Assembly (NCBI RefSeq): GCF_000091305.1 | Contig: NC_013929.1 | Location: forward strand, 186,001-250,000 | DNA: 64,000 nt | Reading direction: 5' to 3' | Source: Streptomyces scabiei 87.22 | GTDB taxonomy: Bacteria; Actinomycetota; Actinomycetes; Streptomycetales; Streptomycetaceae | Shown: positions 26,488 through 35,651 of the stretch, piece by piece | Position numbering within the stretch: the first letter of the stretch is position 1 | Layout: the number at the start of each line of letters is the position of its first letter | Notes under the pieces: model-generated | What the model was told of the DNA's origin: nothing | The model's input: only the letters and a program-made list of their open reading frames with translations | Database searches by the model: none | Translations under genes and position numbers: made by a program

Positions 26488-28638
26488 TCACAGGGCTTGT
26501 ACGGCGGTCGCCGCACCCGGCCGTCCCGGCGGGTGGGTACGGGGCGGGGCCACCGGTGCGACGTGGACGGCACACACCTTGAACTCGGGCATGCGGGAGA
26601 CCGGGTCGAGCGCGGGGTTGGTGACGGTGTTGGCCCGTCCCGGCCCGGACCAGTGGAAGGGCATGAACACCACGTCGGGGCGGATGTCCGTGCTCAGTCT
26701 GGCGGGGGCGACGGCCCTCCCCCGTCTGCTGGTCACCGTCACCGGCTCGCCGTCCGTCACCCCGAGCCGACCGGCCGTCGTGGGGTGGATCTCGACGTAC
26801 GGCTCCGGCGCGGCGGCTCTCGACGCGGCCACCCGGCGGGTCTGCGCCCCGCTCTGGTAGTGGGCCAGCACCCGCCCGGTGACCAGGTGCAGGGGGTACC
26901 GCTCGTCGGTGGTCTCGGCCGTCGGCCGGTGGTGGACGGGCACCATGCGGGCCCGTCCGTCGGGTGTCGCGAAGGAGTCAAGGAACAGGCGGGGCGTTCC
27001 GCGGTGGCCGGGGGCCGGGCACGGCCAGAACACCCCGTTCTCGGCGCTGATCCGTTCGTAGCTGATGCCCGCGTAGTCGGCCCGGCCGCCGGCCGAGGCG
27101 GCCCGCAGTTCGTCGAAGACGAGGCGTGGGTCGGCGGGGAAGCCCTCGGTGCGGCCCAGCCGTGCGGCGAGAGCGGAGAGAATCTGCAGATCGGTGCGCA
27201 CCCGGGCGGGCGGCTCGACGGCCTTGCGGCGCAGGATCACCCTGCCCTCCAGGTTGGTCAGGGTGCCGGTCTCCTCGGCCCACTGGGCCGACGGCAGGAC
27301 GACATCGGCGAGTTCGGCCGTCTCGGACCGTACGACGTCCGCGACCACCAGCAGGTCCAGGGCGCGCAGCCGGCGTTCCACATGGCCGGCGTTCGGGGCC
27401 GACACGACCGGGTTGGAACCCATGACGAGCAGGGCCCGGACCCCGTCGGGTGTACCGGCGGTGTCGAGCATCTCGTAGGCCGAGGTGCCGGGGCCGGGCA
27501 GTTCCTCGGGGGCGACGCCCCAGACACGGGCGACGTGTGCGAGGGCCGCGGGGTCGGTCAGGGAGCGGTAGCCGGGTAACTGGTCGGCCTTCTGGCCGTG
27601 TTCGCGCCCGCCCTGTCCGTTGCCCTGGCCGGTGAGGCAGCCGTATCCGCTGTACGGCCGGCCCGCCTTGCCCAGGGCCAGGCAGAGGTTGATCCAGCCG
27701 TGGACGGTGTCGGTGCCCTTGCTGTGCTGTTCGGTGCCCCGGGCGGTGAGCACCATGCCGGTGGGCGCCTGGGCGAACATCCGTACGGCCGCTCGTATCT
27801 GGTGGGCGGGTACGCCGGTGAGTCCTTCCGCGCGGGCCGGCCAGTACTCCATGGCGGTGGTCCGCACCGCCTCGAATCCGGTCGTGCGGGAGGCGACGAA
27901 GTCCTCGTCGACATGCCCCTCGGCCAGCGCGATGTGCAGCATGCCGAGGGCGAGGGCGAGGTCGGTGCCGGGCAGGGGGCGCAGGTGCAGGTCGGCCCGC
28001 GCGGCGGTGCGGGTGCGGCGCGGGTCCACCACGACGAGCCGCCCGCCCCGGTCGGCCAGCCGGGTGAAGTGACGCAGGGCGGGCGGCATGGTGTCGGCCG
28101 GGTTGGCGCCGACCAGCAGGACGCAGTCGGTCCCGGCGATGTCGGCGAGCGGGAACGGCAGCCCCCGGTCCAGGCCGAAGGCCCGGTTGACGGCGGCGGC
28201 CGCGGACGACATGCAGAACCGGCCGTTGTAGTCGATCGCCGAGGTGCGGAGCGCGACCCGGGCGAACTTGCCCAGCAGATACGCCTTCTCGTTGGTCAGT
28301 CCGCCGCCCCCGAAGACTCCGACGGCGTCGCTGCCGTGCGCGGTCTGCGTCGACCGGATGCCCGTGACCACGCGCCGGAGGGCCTCGTCCCAGGTGGCGG
28401 GCCGCAGCGGTGTGCCCCGGCCGTCGCGGACCAGTGGCGTGCCGAGCCGGCCGGCCGGGTCCAGCAGGTCGACGGCGTGCTGTCCCTTGCCGCACAGCGC
28501 GCCCTGGTTGACCGGGAACTCCGGCCACCCGGACACCGCGAGCGGTGCCGGTCCGTCCAGGTCGGGCCGTAACTCCGTCCCGCACTGCAGTGCGCAGTAC
28601 GGGCAGTGCGTACGGACGGCACCGGCCCGCCCGGTCAT
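26488..28638 (-). CDS. nasA: Assimilatory-type nitrate reductase catalytic subunit
   Basis: 716 residues. Reduces nitrate to nitrite in the cytoplasm using a molybdopterin cofactor. The N-terminal [4Fe-4S] site is HCPYCALQCG with the fourth Cys in GALCGKGQ; molybdopterin-binding features include GGGGLTNEKAYLLGKFAR, NGRFCMSSAA, GANPADTMPP and VMGSNPVVSAPNA. The C-terminal domain (LVTGRVLAHYQSGAQTRR) is typical of NasA. The C-terminal [2Fe-2S] extension of some NasA proteins is absent. ATG 28638 overlaps the PabAB stop by 4 nt, so nitrate reduction is translationally coupled to p-aminobenzoate synthesis, an unusual pairing. Confidence 0.93.
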   Translation of the reverse strand: MTGRAGAVRTHCPYCALQCGTELRPDLDGPAPLAVSGWPEFPVNQGALCGKGQHAVDLLDPAGRLGTPLVRDGRGTPLRPATWDEALRRVVTGIRSTQTAHGSDAVGVFGGGGLTNEKAYLLGKFARVALRTSAIDYNGRFCMSSAAAAVNRAFGLDRGLPFPLADIAGTDCVLLVGANPADTMPPALRHFTRLADRGGRLVVVDPRRTRTAARADLHLRPLPGTDLALALGMLHIALAEGHVDEDFVASRTTGFEAVRTTAMEYWPARAEGLTGVPAHQIRAAVRMFAQAPTGMVLTARGTEQHSKGTDTVHGWINLCLALGKAGRPYSGYGCLTGQGNGQGGREHGQKADQLPGYRSLTDPAALAHVARVWGVAPEELPGPGTSAYEMLDTAGTPDGVRALLVMGSNPVVSAPNAGHVERRLRALDLLVVADVVRSETAELADVVLPSAQWAEETGTLTNLEGRVILRRKAVEPPARVRTDLQILSALAARLGRTEGFPADPRLVFDELRAASAGGRADYAGISYERISAENGVFWPCPAPGHRGTPRLFLDSFATPDGRARMVPVHHRPTAETTDERYPLHLVTGRVLAHYQSGAQTRRVAASRAAAPEPYVEIHPTTAGRLGVTDGEPVTVTSRRGRAVAPARLSTDIRPDVVFMPFHWSGPGRANTVTNPALDPVSRMPEFKVCAVHVAPVAPPRTHPPGRPGAATAVQAL

Positions 28639-30818
28639 CGGAGCCCGCCCTCCGCGGCGTGTGCCGGTGCCGGGCCGTCGGTCGTGGGCGCGCTGTCCTG
28701 GCCGGACGTGCCCGCGAGCAGCACCCGCAGTGATGTGGCCGCCTTCAGCAGCATCTCCTCGTACTCCTCGACGAGATCGGAGTCGAGCACGATGGCGCCG
28801 CCGGCGCCGGCGTGCAGGCCCTCCTTTGTGAGTACGGCGGTTCGGATGACGATGTTCAGATCGGCCGTGCCGTTGCAGGAGAGGAAGCCGATCGCGCCGG
28901 AGTAGACGCCGCGTGCCCGGGTCTCGAGGGAGTCGATGATGTCGAGGGTCCGCAGTTTCGGCGCGCCCGTCATCGAGCCGCCGGGGAAGCAGGCGCGGAC
29001 GCAGTCCAGGGCGTCGGCGTCGGCACGGAGCCGCCCGCGGATGGTCGACACCAGCTGGTGCACGGTGGCGTAGGTCTCCGTGCGCATCAGCCGGGGAACG
29101 GTGACGCTGCCGACCTCGCACACCCGGCCGAGGTCGTTGCGGAGCAGGTCGACGATCATCAGGTTCTCGGCCCGGACCTTGGGACTCGTCGTCAGCTCCC
29201 GGCGCAGCCTGGCGTCCTCCGCCTCGTCCGCGCCGCGCCGGGCGGTGCCCTTGATGGGTTTGGTCTCGACCATGCCGTCGCGCGTGATGCGCAGGAAGCG
29301 CTCCGGCGAGGAGCAGGCGATCTCCATCCCGTCGAGGCGCAGATAGGCGGCGTAGGGGGCGGGGTTGGAGCGTCTGAGGTTCCGGTAGAAGCGCAGTCCG
29401 TCGGCGGGGCGGGGGGCCTGGACGGCGTTGGTCAGGCAGATCTCGTAGCTCTCCCCGGCGAGCAGCTCCTGTTTGCAGGTGGCTATGTCGGCCAGGTACT
29501 GGGCGCGGTCGCGCACCAGCGACGGTTCCAGCAGGGCGTTGTCGACGGCCTGCTGGTCGGGTACGGGGGTGGGCCGGGGGCGCGGCAGTGCGGCGAGCCC
29601 GGCGGCGGTCCTCTCCATCCAGACCGTCGCGTCGCGGTCGGAGCGTGGGCTGCCGTCGCTGAGGGCCAGCAGATAAGTGGCGCCCTGCTGGTGGTCGACC
29701 GCGATCAGCCGGTCGGAGAAGATCCAGAACGCGTCGGGGGTCGGTGAGGTGTGTGTGGTGGTGGCGCCGCAGTCGGCCTTCAGTTCGTAGCCGAAGTACC
29801 CGACGTAGCCGCAGGAGAAGTCGACGGGGAGTGCGGGGTTCTCGACGCGGCGGGCGCGCAACGCCGTCTGGAGGTAGTCGAAGACGGTGCCCTCGACGCG
29901 TTGGGGCTGCCCGCCCGCCGCCGTCACCTCGACGGCGCCGTCACCGACGCGGTAGCGGACGATCTCCGAGAGCGGGCCGGAGGCGTCGCCGAGGAACGAG
30001 AAGCGGGACAGCCGCGGGTCGATCAGGGAGCTGTCGAGCCAGAAGGCGTGCGAGGAGTCGGCGAAAAGCCGGGTGAACGCGGCCTCGGTGTCCACCGCCG
30101 ACTCCATGATCCTGGTGTGCAGGCGGTAGGGGCGTGGCTCGACGTTCCGGGGTGTGGGCCGCGTGCCGGTCTTCACGGGTACCAGGTGGGATGCGGAGCG
30201 CGCCGGTGTACGTCGGCGCGCGCGACCGCGCTCGTGGTGGAACCGCTCGGTGAGATCGCGGAAGTTGCCGAGCAGTTCGTAGCCGAACTCCGTGGCGACG
30301 GACTCGGGGTGGAACTGTACGCCCCAGAGCGGGCGCGTCCGGTGCCGCAGGCCCATCAGCACCCCGTCCTCGGCCCACGCGGTCGGCTCCAGCTCCGGCG
30401 GCAGCGGCTCGCGCACACACAGCGAGTGGTAGCGCACGGCGGTGAAGTCCTGCGGGAGGCCGTGGAAGAGTTCGCGTCCGTCGTGGCGTACGGCGGTGAG
30501 GTGGCCGTGCCTGGCCGCGGGTGCCCGCTCGATCCGGGCGCCCGACCCGGCGGCGATGCCCTGGTGGCCCAGACACACGCCGAGAAGGGGCAGCCGGGCG
30601 GATTCGATGATCGGCGCGCAGGCGCCGAAGTCCTTGGGCCGGGTGGGATCGCCCGGCCCGGGAGAGATCACCACGTTGTCGAAGTCGTTCAGGTCGAGCG
30701 TGGCGCAGTCCGGTGAGTCGTTGTGCACGACCACGGGTTCGGCCCCGTTCACCTGCGCGATCAGCTGGAAGAGGTTGTAGGTGTACGAGTCGTAGTTGTC
30801 GACGAGCAGGGTTCGCAT
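28635..30818 (-). CDS. pabAB: Aminodeoxychorismate synthase, fused PabA-PabB
   Basis: 727 residues. Converts chorismate and glutamine to 4-amino-4-deoxychorismate. Residues 1-200 are the glutaminase: catalytic Cys in LLGVCLGHQG and the His-Glu pair in GVQFHPESVATEFG. From about 240 on is the chorismate-binding PabB part, with SYEICLTNAVQ, CSSPERFL, the PIKGTARRG motif whose Lys distinguishes aminodeoxychorismate from anthranilate synthases, and FPGGSMTGAPK. Fused PabAB proteins in Streptomyces usually serve antibiotic pathways (chloramphenicol, candicidin). ATG 30818 has GGGAGG upstream. Confidence 0.95.
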   Translation of the reverse strand: MRTLLVDNYDSYTYNLFQLIAQVNGAEPVVVHNDSPDCATLDLNDFDNVVISPGPGDPTRPKDFGACAPIIESARLPLLGVCLGHQGIAAGSGARIERAPAARHGHLTAVRHDGRELFHGLPQDFTAVRYHSLCVREPLPPELEPTAWAEDGVLMGLRHRTRPLWGVQFHPESVATEFGYELLGNFRDLTERFHHERGRARRRTPARSASHLVPVKTGTRPTPRNVEPRPYRLHTRIMESAVDTEAAFTRLFADSSHAFWLDSSLIDPRLSRFSFLGDASGPLSEIVRYRVGDGAVEVTAAGGQPQRVEGTVFDYLQTALRARRVENPALPVDFSCGYVGYFGYELKADCGATTTHTSPTPDAFWIFSDRLIAVDHQQGATYLLALSDGSPRSDRDATVWMERTAAGLAALPRPRPTPVPDQQAVDNALLEPSLVRDRAQYLADIATCKQELLAGESYEICLTNAVQAPRPADGLRFYRNLRRSNPAPYAAYLRLDGMEIACSSPERFLRITRDGMVETKPIKGTARRGADEAEDARLRRELTTSPKVRAENLMIVDLLRNDLGRVCEVGSVTVPRLMRTETYATVHQLVSTIRGRLRADADALDCVRACFPGGSMTGAPKLRTLDIIDSLETRARGVYSGAIGFLSCNGTADLNIVIRTAVLTKEGLHAGAGGAIVLDSDLVEEYEEMLLKAATSLRVLLAGTSGQDSAPTTDGPAPAHAAEGGLR

Positions 30819-30889
30819 GGCGGCCTCCCTGGAAACGGCGCGGCCCTCACCGAGGGCGCGGCGGCTGGGGGTTGTGTCGGAGGAGTGGT

Positions 30890-32311
30890 TCACACGGCGA
30901 GCTTGACGACCATGTCCGCCATGGCCAGGAGCTGCTCGTTGTTGAGCCGCGGGTCGCACAACGACTCGTAGGCGGCGTCCAGTTCGGCTTCGCAGGTGAC
31001 GCGGGTGCCGCCCACACACTCGGTGACCTCGGCCGCGGCCGCCTCCAGATGCACCCCGCCGGGCCACTCGCCCAGGCCGCGCAGCACGTCGAAGAAGTCG
31101 GTGACCTCGTCCAGCATGTCCTTGAGGTGACGGGTCTTGACGCCGGTGCCGGTGGCCGTGGTGTTGCCGTGCATGGGGTCCGACATCCAGACCACGGGAT
31201 GGCCCGCCGCGCGTACGGCCGTGACGAGCGACGGGAGCCGGCCGCGTAGTCCCCGGGCCCCCAGCCGGCAGATCAGGGTGAGCCGGCCCGGCCTGCGGTA
31301 CGGGTCGAGCCGTTCGCACAGCCGCACGATCTCGGCGGGCTCCGCGCCGGGGCCGATCTTGACGGCGACCGGATTGGCGATGCCCGCCAGGAACTCCACA
31401 TGGGCGTCGCCGACATGGCGGGTACGGTCGCCGATCCACGGCAGATGTGTGGAGAGCAGGAACCATTCGCCGGTGACCGGATCCTGGCGGGTCAACGGGC
31501 TCTCGTAGTCCAGGAGCAACGCCTCGTGGCTGGTCCACAGCCCGGTGTGGAGCCAGCCGCGGTCCTCGGTCCAGCGGGTCTGCCCGTACCCGTGGACGAG
31601 CGAGCGCAGTGAGCCGTCGGGCGTGCCCTCCTCGCGCCGGTTCCACGGCACCTCACGGGCGGCCGCCGGGTCCCAAGCCCGCGGGGCGAACGAACTGGCC
31701 GTCCCGTGGGCGAGGGCGCCGAGTTCGCGCAGGACGTTCCTCGCCGTGTAGTAGCCGGACAGCATCCGGTACGGGTCGGGGGTGCGGGCGTCCTCGTGCG
31801 GCTCGGGCCCGTTGACCGTGAGCCCCCGGAACACCGGCAGCGGCCGGCCGTCCACCTCCTCGACGGCGGCCGAGCGGGGTTTGGCGAACTGCCCCGCCAG
31901 GCGGCCGACAGTGACCACTGGCAGGTCCAGGCAGCCGCTGACGCGTTCCGCCACGGCGCCCAGCACCCGGTGCTTGTCCCGGGCGCCGGTGACGGCCGCC
32001 GGGCCGAGCGGCTCCGCGCAGTCGCCGCCCTGGAGGACGAACGCCTCCCGGTTCTGCACCCGGGCGAGGGCCGCGAGGACGCTGCGGACGTCGCTGGGCG
32101 TGGTGAGGGCCGGCAGCAGGGCGAGCCGGTCGGTGACGGCGGCCACCTCGTCGGGATCGGGCCACTGCGGCTGCTGGCGTATCGGCAGGCCCCGCCAGGC
32201 GGGCGGATGCCAGGACGGTGCGCTCGGGCCGGTCGCGGACTCCTCGCCCTCCTGGGTGTCGGGGACGTGGTCGGCCGGGCCGACGGGTTCGAGCAGGGGC
32301 GGAACGGGCAT
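30890..32311 (-). CDS. Class II DAHP synthase
   Basis: 473 residues. Condenses phosphoenolpyruvate and erythrose 4-phosphate, the first shikimate step. Family features: QQPQWPDPDEVAAV, VLQGGDCAE, GRLAGQFAKPRS, VWTSHEALLLDYE-type segment (LWTSHEALLLDYESPL), SDPMHGNTT and the C-terminal TRCDPRLN-like CDPRLNNEQ. Copies inside biosynthetic operons boost aromatic precursor supply, here for the PabAB downstream. The N-terminal 40 residues are a non-conserved acidic extension. ATG 32311 with GGAG; 71 nt before PabAB. Confidence 0.93.
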   Translation of the reverse strand: MPVPPLLEPVGPADHVPDTQEGEESATGPSAPSWHPPAWRGLPIRQQPQWPDPDEVAAVTDRLALLPALTTPSDVRSVLAALARVQNREAFVLQGGDCAEPLGPAAVTGARDKHRVLGAVAERVSGCLDLPVVTVGRLAGQFAKPRSAAVEEVDGRPLPVFRGLTVNGPEPHEDARTPDPYRMLSGYYTARNVLRELGALAHGTASSFAPRAWDPAAAREVPWNRREEGTPDGSLRSLVHGYGQTRWTEDRGWLHTGLWTSHEALLLDYESPLTRQDPVTGEWFLLSTHLPWIGDRTRHVGDAHVEFLAGIANPVAVKIGPGAEPAEIVRLCERLDPYRRPGRLTLICRLGARGLRGRLPSLVTAVRAAGHPVVWMSDPMHGNTTATGTGVKTRHLKDMLDEVTDFFDVLRGLGEWPGGVHLEAAAAEVTECVGGTRVTCEAELDAAYESLCDPRLNNEQLLAMADMVVKLAV

Positions 32312-32388
32312 GCGGGTGCTCCTGTTGCGGATCGAGAACGGCATCGCGTCGTGCGCTGTTCGAAAACGGGAGGGGGCGGGCCTGCGGC

Positions 32389-33039
32389 TCAGAATCTTCT
32401 GCCGATCTCCTGTGCCCGGGCGTGTGCGTCGCGGCGCAGCACATCGGCGTCGTCGGCGATCTGCTGCGCTCTCAGCTGAATGGTGGAGATGTCGGTGATC
32501 CCCGCCCACCGCAACCAGCCGTCGAAAGCCGGTGTCTGGTGGTCGTCGCCGAATTCTGTCGGCATACCCGGCCCGTAGACCGAGCTGGTGTAGACGACCG
32601 CCGCCTTCTTGCCTCTGAGCAGACCCCGGTAGCCCGATTCCCGGTCGAAGGAGAAGAGCATGTGGGCCTGGCTCACCACGTCGATGAAATGCTTGAGTAC
32701 ATAGGGAATTCCGAAATTCCACATGGGTACGCTGAACACGTATCGGTCGTAGCTGTCGAAGTGTTCGAAGACGCGCCGGACCTCCTTCCACGCCACGGCG
32801 CCCTCGCCGTCGGCCCGTCCCCCGGCGGCCTCCGTCCGCTTGGCCCCGACCGCCGCCGCGCCGAACTCGGGAAGGCGTTCCCGCCAGAGGTCGAGAACAT
32901 CGGTCGTCGCGTGGGGACGGGTCCGGCGGTAGGCGGTGACCAGGGTCTCGGCGACGGCTCTGGACTGTGAGCGCTCCCCCATGGGGGAGGCGGCGATGTG
33001 CAGCAGACGTGAGGGGGCCGGGGGCGTGTCCGCGTTCAC
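32389..33039 (-). CDS. AzoR-like FMN-dependent NAD(P)H oxidoreductase (flavodoxin fold)
   Basis: 216 residues. AzoR enzymes are FMN dimers that reduce azo, nitro or quinone groups. Seen: HIAASPMGERSQSRAVAETL at the FMN phosphate loop, VPMWNFGIPYVLKHFIDVV around residues 105-123 and VVYTSSVYGPG. It overlaps the acyl reductase gene by 4 nt (ATGA) in the p-aminobenzoate/nitrate operon. A nitrogen-redox step on an aromatic intermediate is a reasonable guess; a general quinone reductase is the alternative. Confidence 0.87.
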   Translation of the reverse strand: MNADTPPAPSRLLHIAASPMGERSQSRAVAETLVTAYRRTRPHATTDVLDLWRERLPEFGAAAVGAKRTEAAGGRADGEGAVAWKEVRRVFEHFDSYDRYVFSVPMWNFGIPYVLKHFIDVVSQAHMLFSFDRESGYRGLLRGKKAAVVYTSSVYGPGMPTEFGDDHQTPAFDGWLRWAGITDISTIQLRAQQIADDADVLRRDAHARAQEIGRRF

Positions 33040-34499
33040 CGGACCACCGCTTTGGAGCGCATGAGGAACTCCGCGAGATGGCCGTCGTGCGGGACGCCCG
33101 GCGCCATCCAGTGCGTGGGACGGTCTCCGACATGGACGTTGCCGATGGTCGGTTCGTCGACCAGTTCGTCGACCAGTTCCTCGACGAGCCGTCCGTCCCG
33201 GCCGATGACGGTGAGCACCAGGGTGTTGCGCAGCGGTCCGATGCCGTCCTCGGGCGACCAGGGGGCGACCCAGACACAGGGGAAAGGGAGTTCGATGCCG
33301 AGCTGCGGTGCGTCCGGGCGGTCCAGCTGGATCACGGCGGGCCGCAGTGCGGCGCTTCCGTCGCCCAGTTCGTCGGCGATCCCCTCGGCGCCGAGGTGCG
33401 GGCGAGCGCCGGCCGCCTGGGTGAGCAGGTACTTCTCCAGCCCGCGCGCCTCGGCGGTGGGGCGGACGGGCAGGACGGCCTTGTCGTCGTCCGGCGGCAG
33501 GCTGGGCAGCTGGGCCAGCCGCTCGGCGATGGCCTCGGCGACCGGCCCCGGGTCGCCGGCCACGAGGACGGCGGTGGCGTTGACGCAGGCGACTCCGCCC
33601 TCGTCCCGGATCGAGGAGACCACCGTGTCGAGCGCGGACGACCTGCCCGCGGCCCCGCCCGCGCCGGTCACGGCGCCCACGCCCGGGTCCGCCAGCAGGA
33701 TCTTGGACCGGCCCGGACCCTGGGTCAGCACGTTCGGATGCGTCCGGTACTTCTCCACCACCGCATCTCCGCCGTACACCAGGGACAGGTCGGCGCCCCG
33801 GACGATGCCGTCGGCCTCGTGGTGGTCGGTGGGCAGCAGCAGGAGCCGGTCGTCGCCGATGCCCGCCTCGCGCAACGCGGTCACCAGCCGGTGCGGGGTG
33901 AAGGGCTCCCGGCCGGAGGGCCGTACCGCGACCCGGTATCCCAGCATCAGCGCTTCGAGCCAGAGGCTGTGCACGCCCGGGTGATTGCCGGCGGCGTGCA
34001 CGGCGAAGACGTCACCCCGCCGGGCCCAGACCGCGCCGCCGCCCCGAGTCCGCGGATCCCGCCAGTGACCGGCCGTCGCCGTGGGGCGGGCACCGCGCAC
34101 GGTGCGTTCCACCTCGGCCGCCGCGCGCTCGATCCTGGCGGCGGCGGCCCTCACCACCGCGACCGGCACACCGGCGACCCGACTCACCAGGCGCTGATGT
34201 TCCGGGGCGGACAGGCCGCCCACCGTGCCGTGCGCGAACGTGTGCCCCGCCCGGGCGATGACCTCGGCGAGTTCACCGGGGCCGGCCGGGCGCGCGGCCC
34301 GCAGCGCGGACAGGCCGCGCTGGACGAACAGGCTCGGAACCTGACTGAGTTCCGCGACCGGCCGCCCGGTGACATCGGCCACGGTCAGCCGGTTCCGGGC
34401 CCGGAAGGCGCCACGGGGACCGAGCGCGTCGAGCTGGATCGGGCGGCCCGGTGCGGCGTCCGCCGGCGCGCGCGTCGCCGTACCCGTCGGGGCGCTCAT
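33036..34499 (-). CDS. LuxC/EhpG-like acyl reductase (aldehyde dehydrogenase fold)
   Basis: 487 residues. LuxC-type enzymes reduce an activated acyl group to the aldehyde with NADPH. Seen: VFAVHAAGNHPGVHSLWLEAL (nucleotide site), VRPSGREPFTPHRL, and the catalytic Cys in EGGVACVNATAVL near residue 298. The C-terminal part has an acidic ELVDELVDEP stretch encoded by a 12-bp repeat. TGATG overlap with the ligase gene upstream, so the two form a unit like EhpF-EhpG of griseoluteic acid biosynthesis, which turns an aromatic carboxylate into an aldehyde. Confidence 0.85.
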   Translation of the reverse strand: MSAPTGTATRAPADAAPGRPIQLDALGPRGAFRARNRLTVADVTGRPVAELSQVPSLFVQRGLSALRAARPAGPGELAEVIARAGHTFAHGTVGGLSAPEHQRLVSRVAGVPVAVVRAAAARIERAAAEVERTVRGARPTATAGHWRDPRTRGGGAVWARRGDVFAVHAAGNHPGVHSLWLEALMLGYRVAVRPSGREPFTPHRLVTALREAGIGDDRLLLLPTDHHEADGIVRGADLSLVYGGDAVVEKYRTHPNVLTQGPGRSKILLADPGVGAVTGAGGAAGRSSALDTVVSSIRDEGGVACVNATAVLVAGDPGPVAEAIAERLAQLPSLPPDDDKAVLPVRPTAEARGLEKYLLTQAAGARPHLGAEGIADELGDGSAALRPAVIQLDRPDAPQLGIELPFPCVWVAPWSPEDGIGPLRNTLVLTVIGRDGRLVEELVDELVDEPTIGNVHVGDRPTHWMAPGVPHDGHLAEFLMRSKAVVR

Positions 34500-35593
34500 C
34501 AGTAGACCCCTTCGATGACGACCTCGTCGTCGAAGGTCTTGACGGGGCTGACGTCGGCCACCGAGTCGCCGAGCTGTCCGGCCTCGGGACGGATACGGGT
34601 GGCGACGTCGCGTTCCAGGTTGTTCGGGAACAGGGCGCCTCGGCTGATGTGGTTCATGACGACCTGGCCGCGTGCGCCGTAGGGAACCGGCTCTCCCGTC
34701 CCGGGGTCGACGACGGAGAAGGTGACATGGGGCGAGAAGGGGTCGAAGACGCACTCCTCGTCGCCGTCGGCGCGCTCGACGGCGCCGCAGAGAATCATGG
34801 TGCTGCCGTAGTTCCCGAACAGCTGGACGTCGGGGAAGACCTCGGTGCGGAACAGGTACCGGCTGTCGGCGTCCATGTGGGCGCCGCTCCAGATGATGAC
34901 CCGGACCTTCTCGTTCACCAGTTTGACGAGGTGCTCGTGCTGTGCGAGGCGTTCCAGCAGCGGGGGCGTGATGACCAGGACGCCGATGTCCTGGGTCTCC
35001 AGCAGGAACCGGCCCTGCTCCAGGAGGTGTTCGACGTAGCGGCCGGCCTCGTCGGCGCGTCCCTCGGCGAGGCACTTCTTCACCCAGCGCGGGTCGAGGT
35101 CGATGGTGGAGGTGAAGCCGCCCCGGCGGCGGGCCTGCCGGGCCACGACCTCTCCCCACAGATGGGGGCCGCTGGGGATCATGGCCAGCCAGTGGGCTCC
35201 GTGGGGGTGGCCGCGCTGGTCCATCCGCCGGGTGGACCAGGTCACGTACCGGTCCATCCAGTCGGCGAGATAGGCGACGCGCTTGGGGGCACCGGTCGTG
35301 CCGCCGCTCTCGTAGATGCCGACCACCTCGGCCGCCGGACCGTAGCCCTGCGGGACCAGGTCCCGGGCGGGCACGTCCCGCAGTTCGTTGACCGTGTTGG
35401 GGAACAGCCGGAGATCGTCGAAGGTGCGTACGTCCCGGCGCGGGTCGAAGTCCAGGGTCCGGGCCCTGCGGAGCCAGTACGGCGAACCCGTCTCCGGGCT
35501 GAAGTGCCACCGCATGGCGGCCTGGATGAACTCCTGCGGATCGGGGACCTGATCCGGGGGGAAGGTGAGGACGGGGTCGGAGGCGACTGCCAT
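34499..35593 (-). CDS. LuxE/EhpF-like aryl-adenylating enzyme
   Basis: 364 residues, shorter than normal acyl-CoA ligases because the mobile C-terminal domain is reduced, as in LuxE and EhpF. Seen: IYESGGTTGAPKRVAYL (phosphate loop), IPSGPHLWGEVV, VLVITPPLLERL and FGNYGSTMILCG. It probably adenylates an aromatic carboxylate, here p-aminobenzoate or a derivative, for the LuxC-type reductase encoded right after it (inference). ATG 35593 with GGAG upstream; 58 nt after the NarK gene. Confidence 0.83.
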   Translation of the reverse strand: MAVASDPVLTFPPDQVPDPQEFIQAAMRWHFSPETGSPYWLRRARTLDFDPRRDVRTFDDLRLFPNTVNELRDVPARDLVPQGYGPAAEVVGIYESGGTTGAPKRVAYLADWMDRYVTWSTRRMDQRGHPHGAHWLAMIPSGPHLWGEVVARQARRRGGFTSTIDLDPRWVKKCLAEGRADEAGRYVEHLLEQGRFLLETQDIGVLVITPPLLERLAQHEHLVKLVNEKVRVIIWSGAHMDADSRYLFRTEVFPDVQLFGNYGSTMILCGAVERADGDEECVFDPFSPHVTFSVVDPGTGEPVPYGARGQVVMNHISRGALFPNNLERDVATRIRPEAGQLGDSVADVSPVKTFDDEVVIEGVY

Positions 35594-35651
35594 GTTTGCT
35601 CCTTCGAGCCGGGTGCGGACCGGCGTGCGGGCGGGGATCTCGGATCGGGGT

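Noticed and set aside
28635..31646. 1003-codon frame joining PabAB to upstream sequence
   Set aside because: Everything before the ATG at 30818 is the out-of-frame shadow of the DAHP synthase gene.
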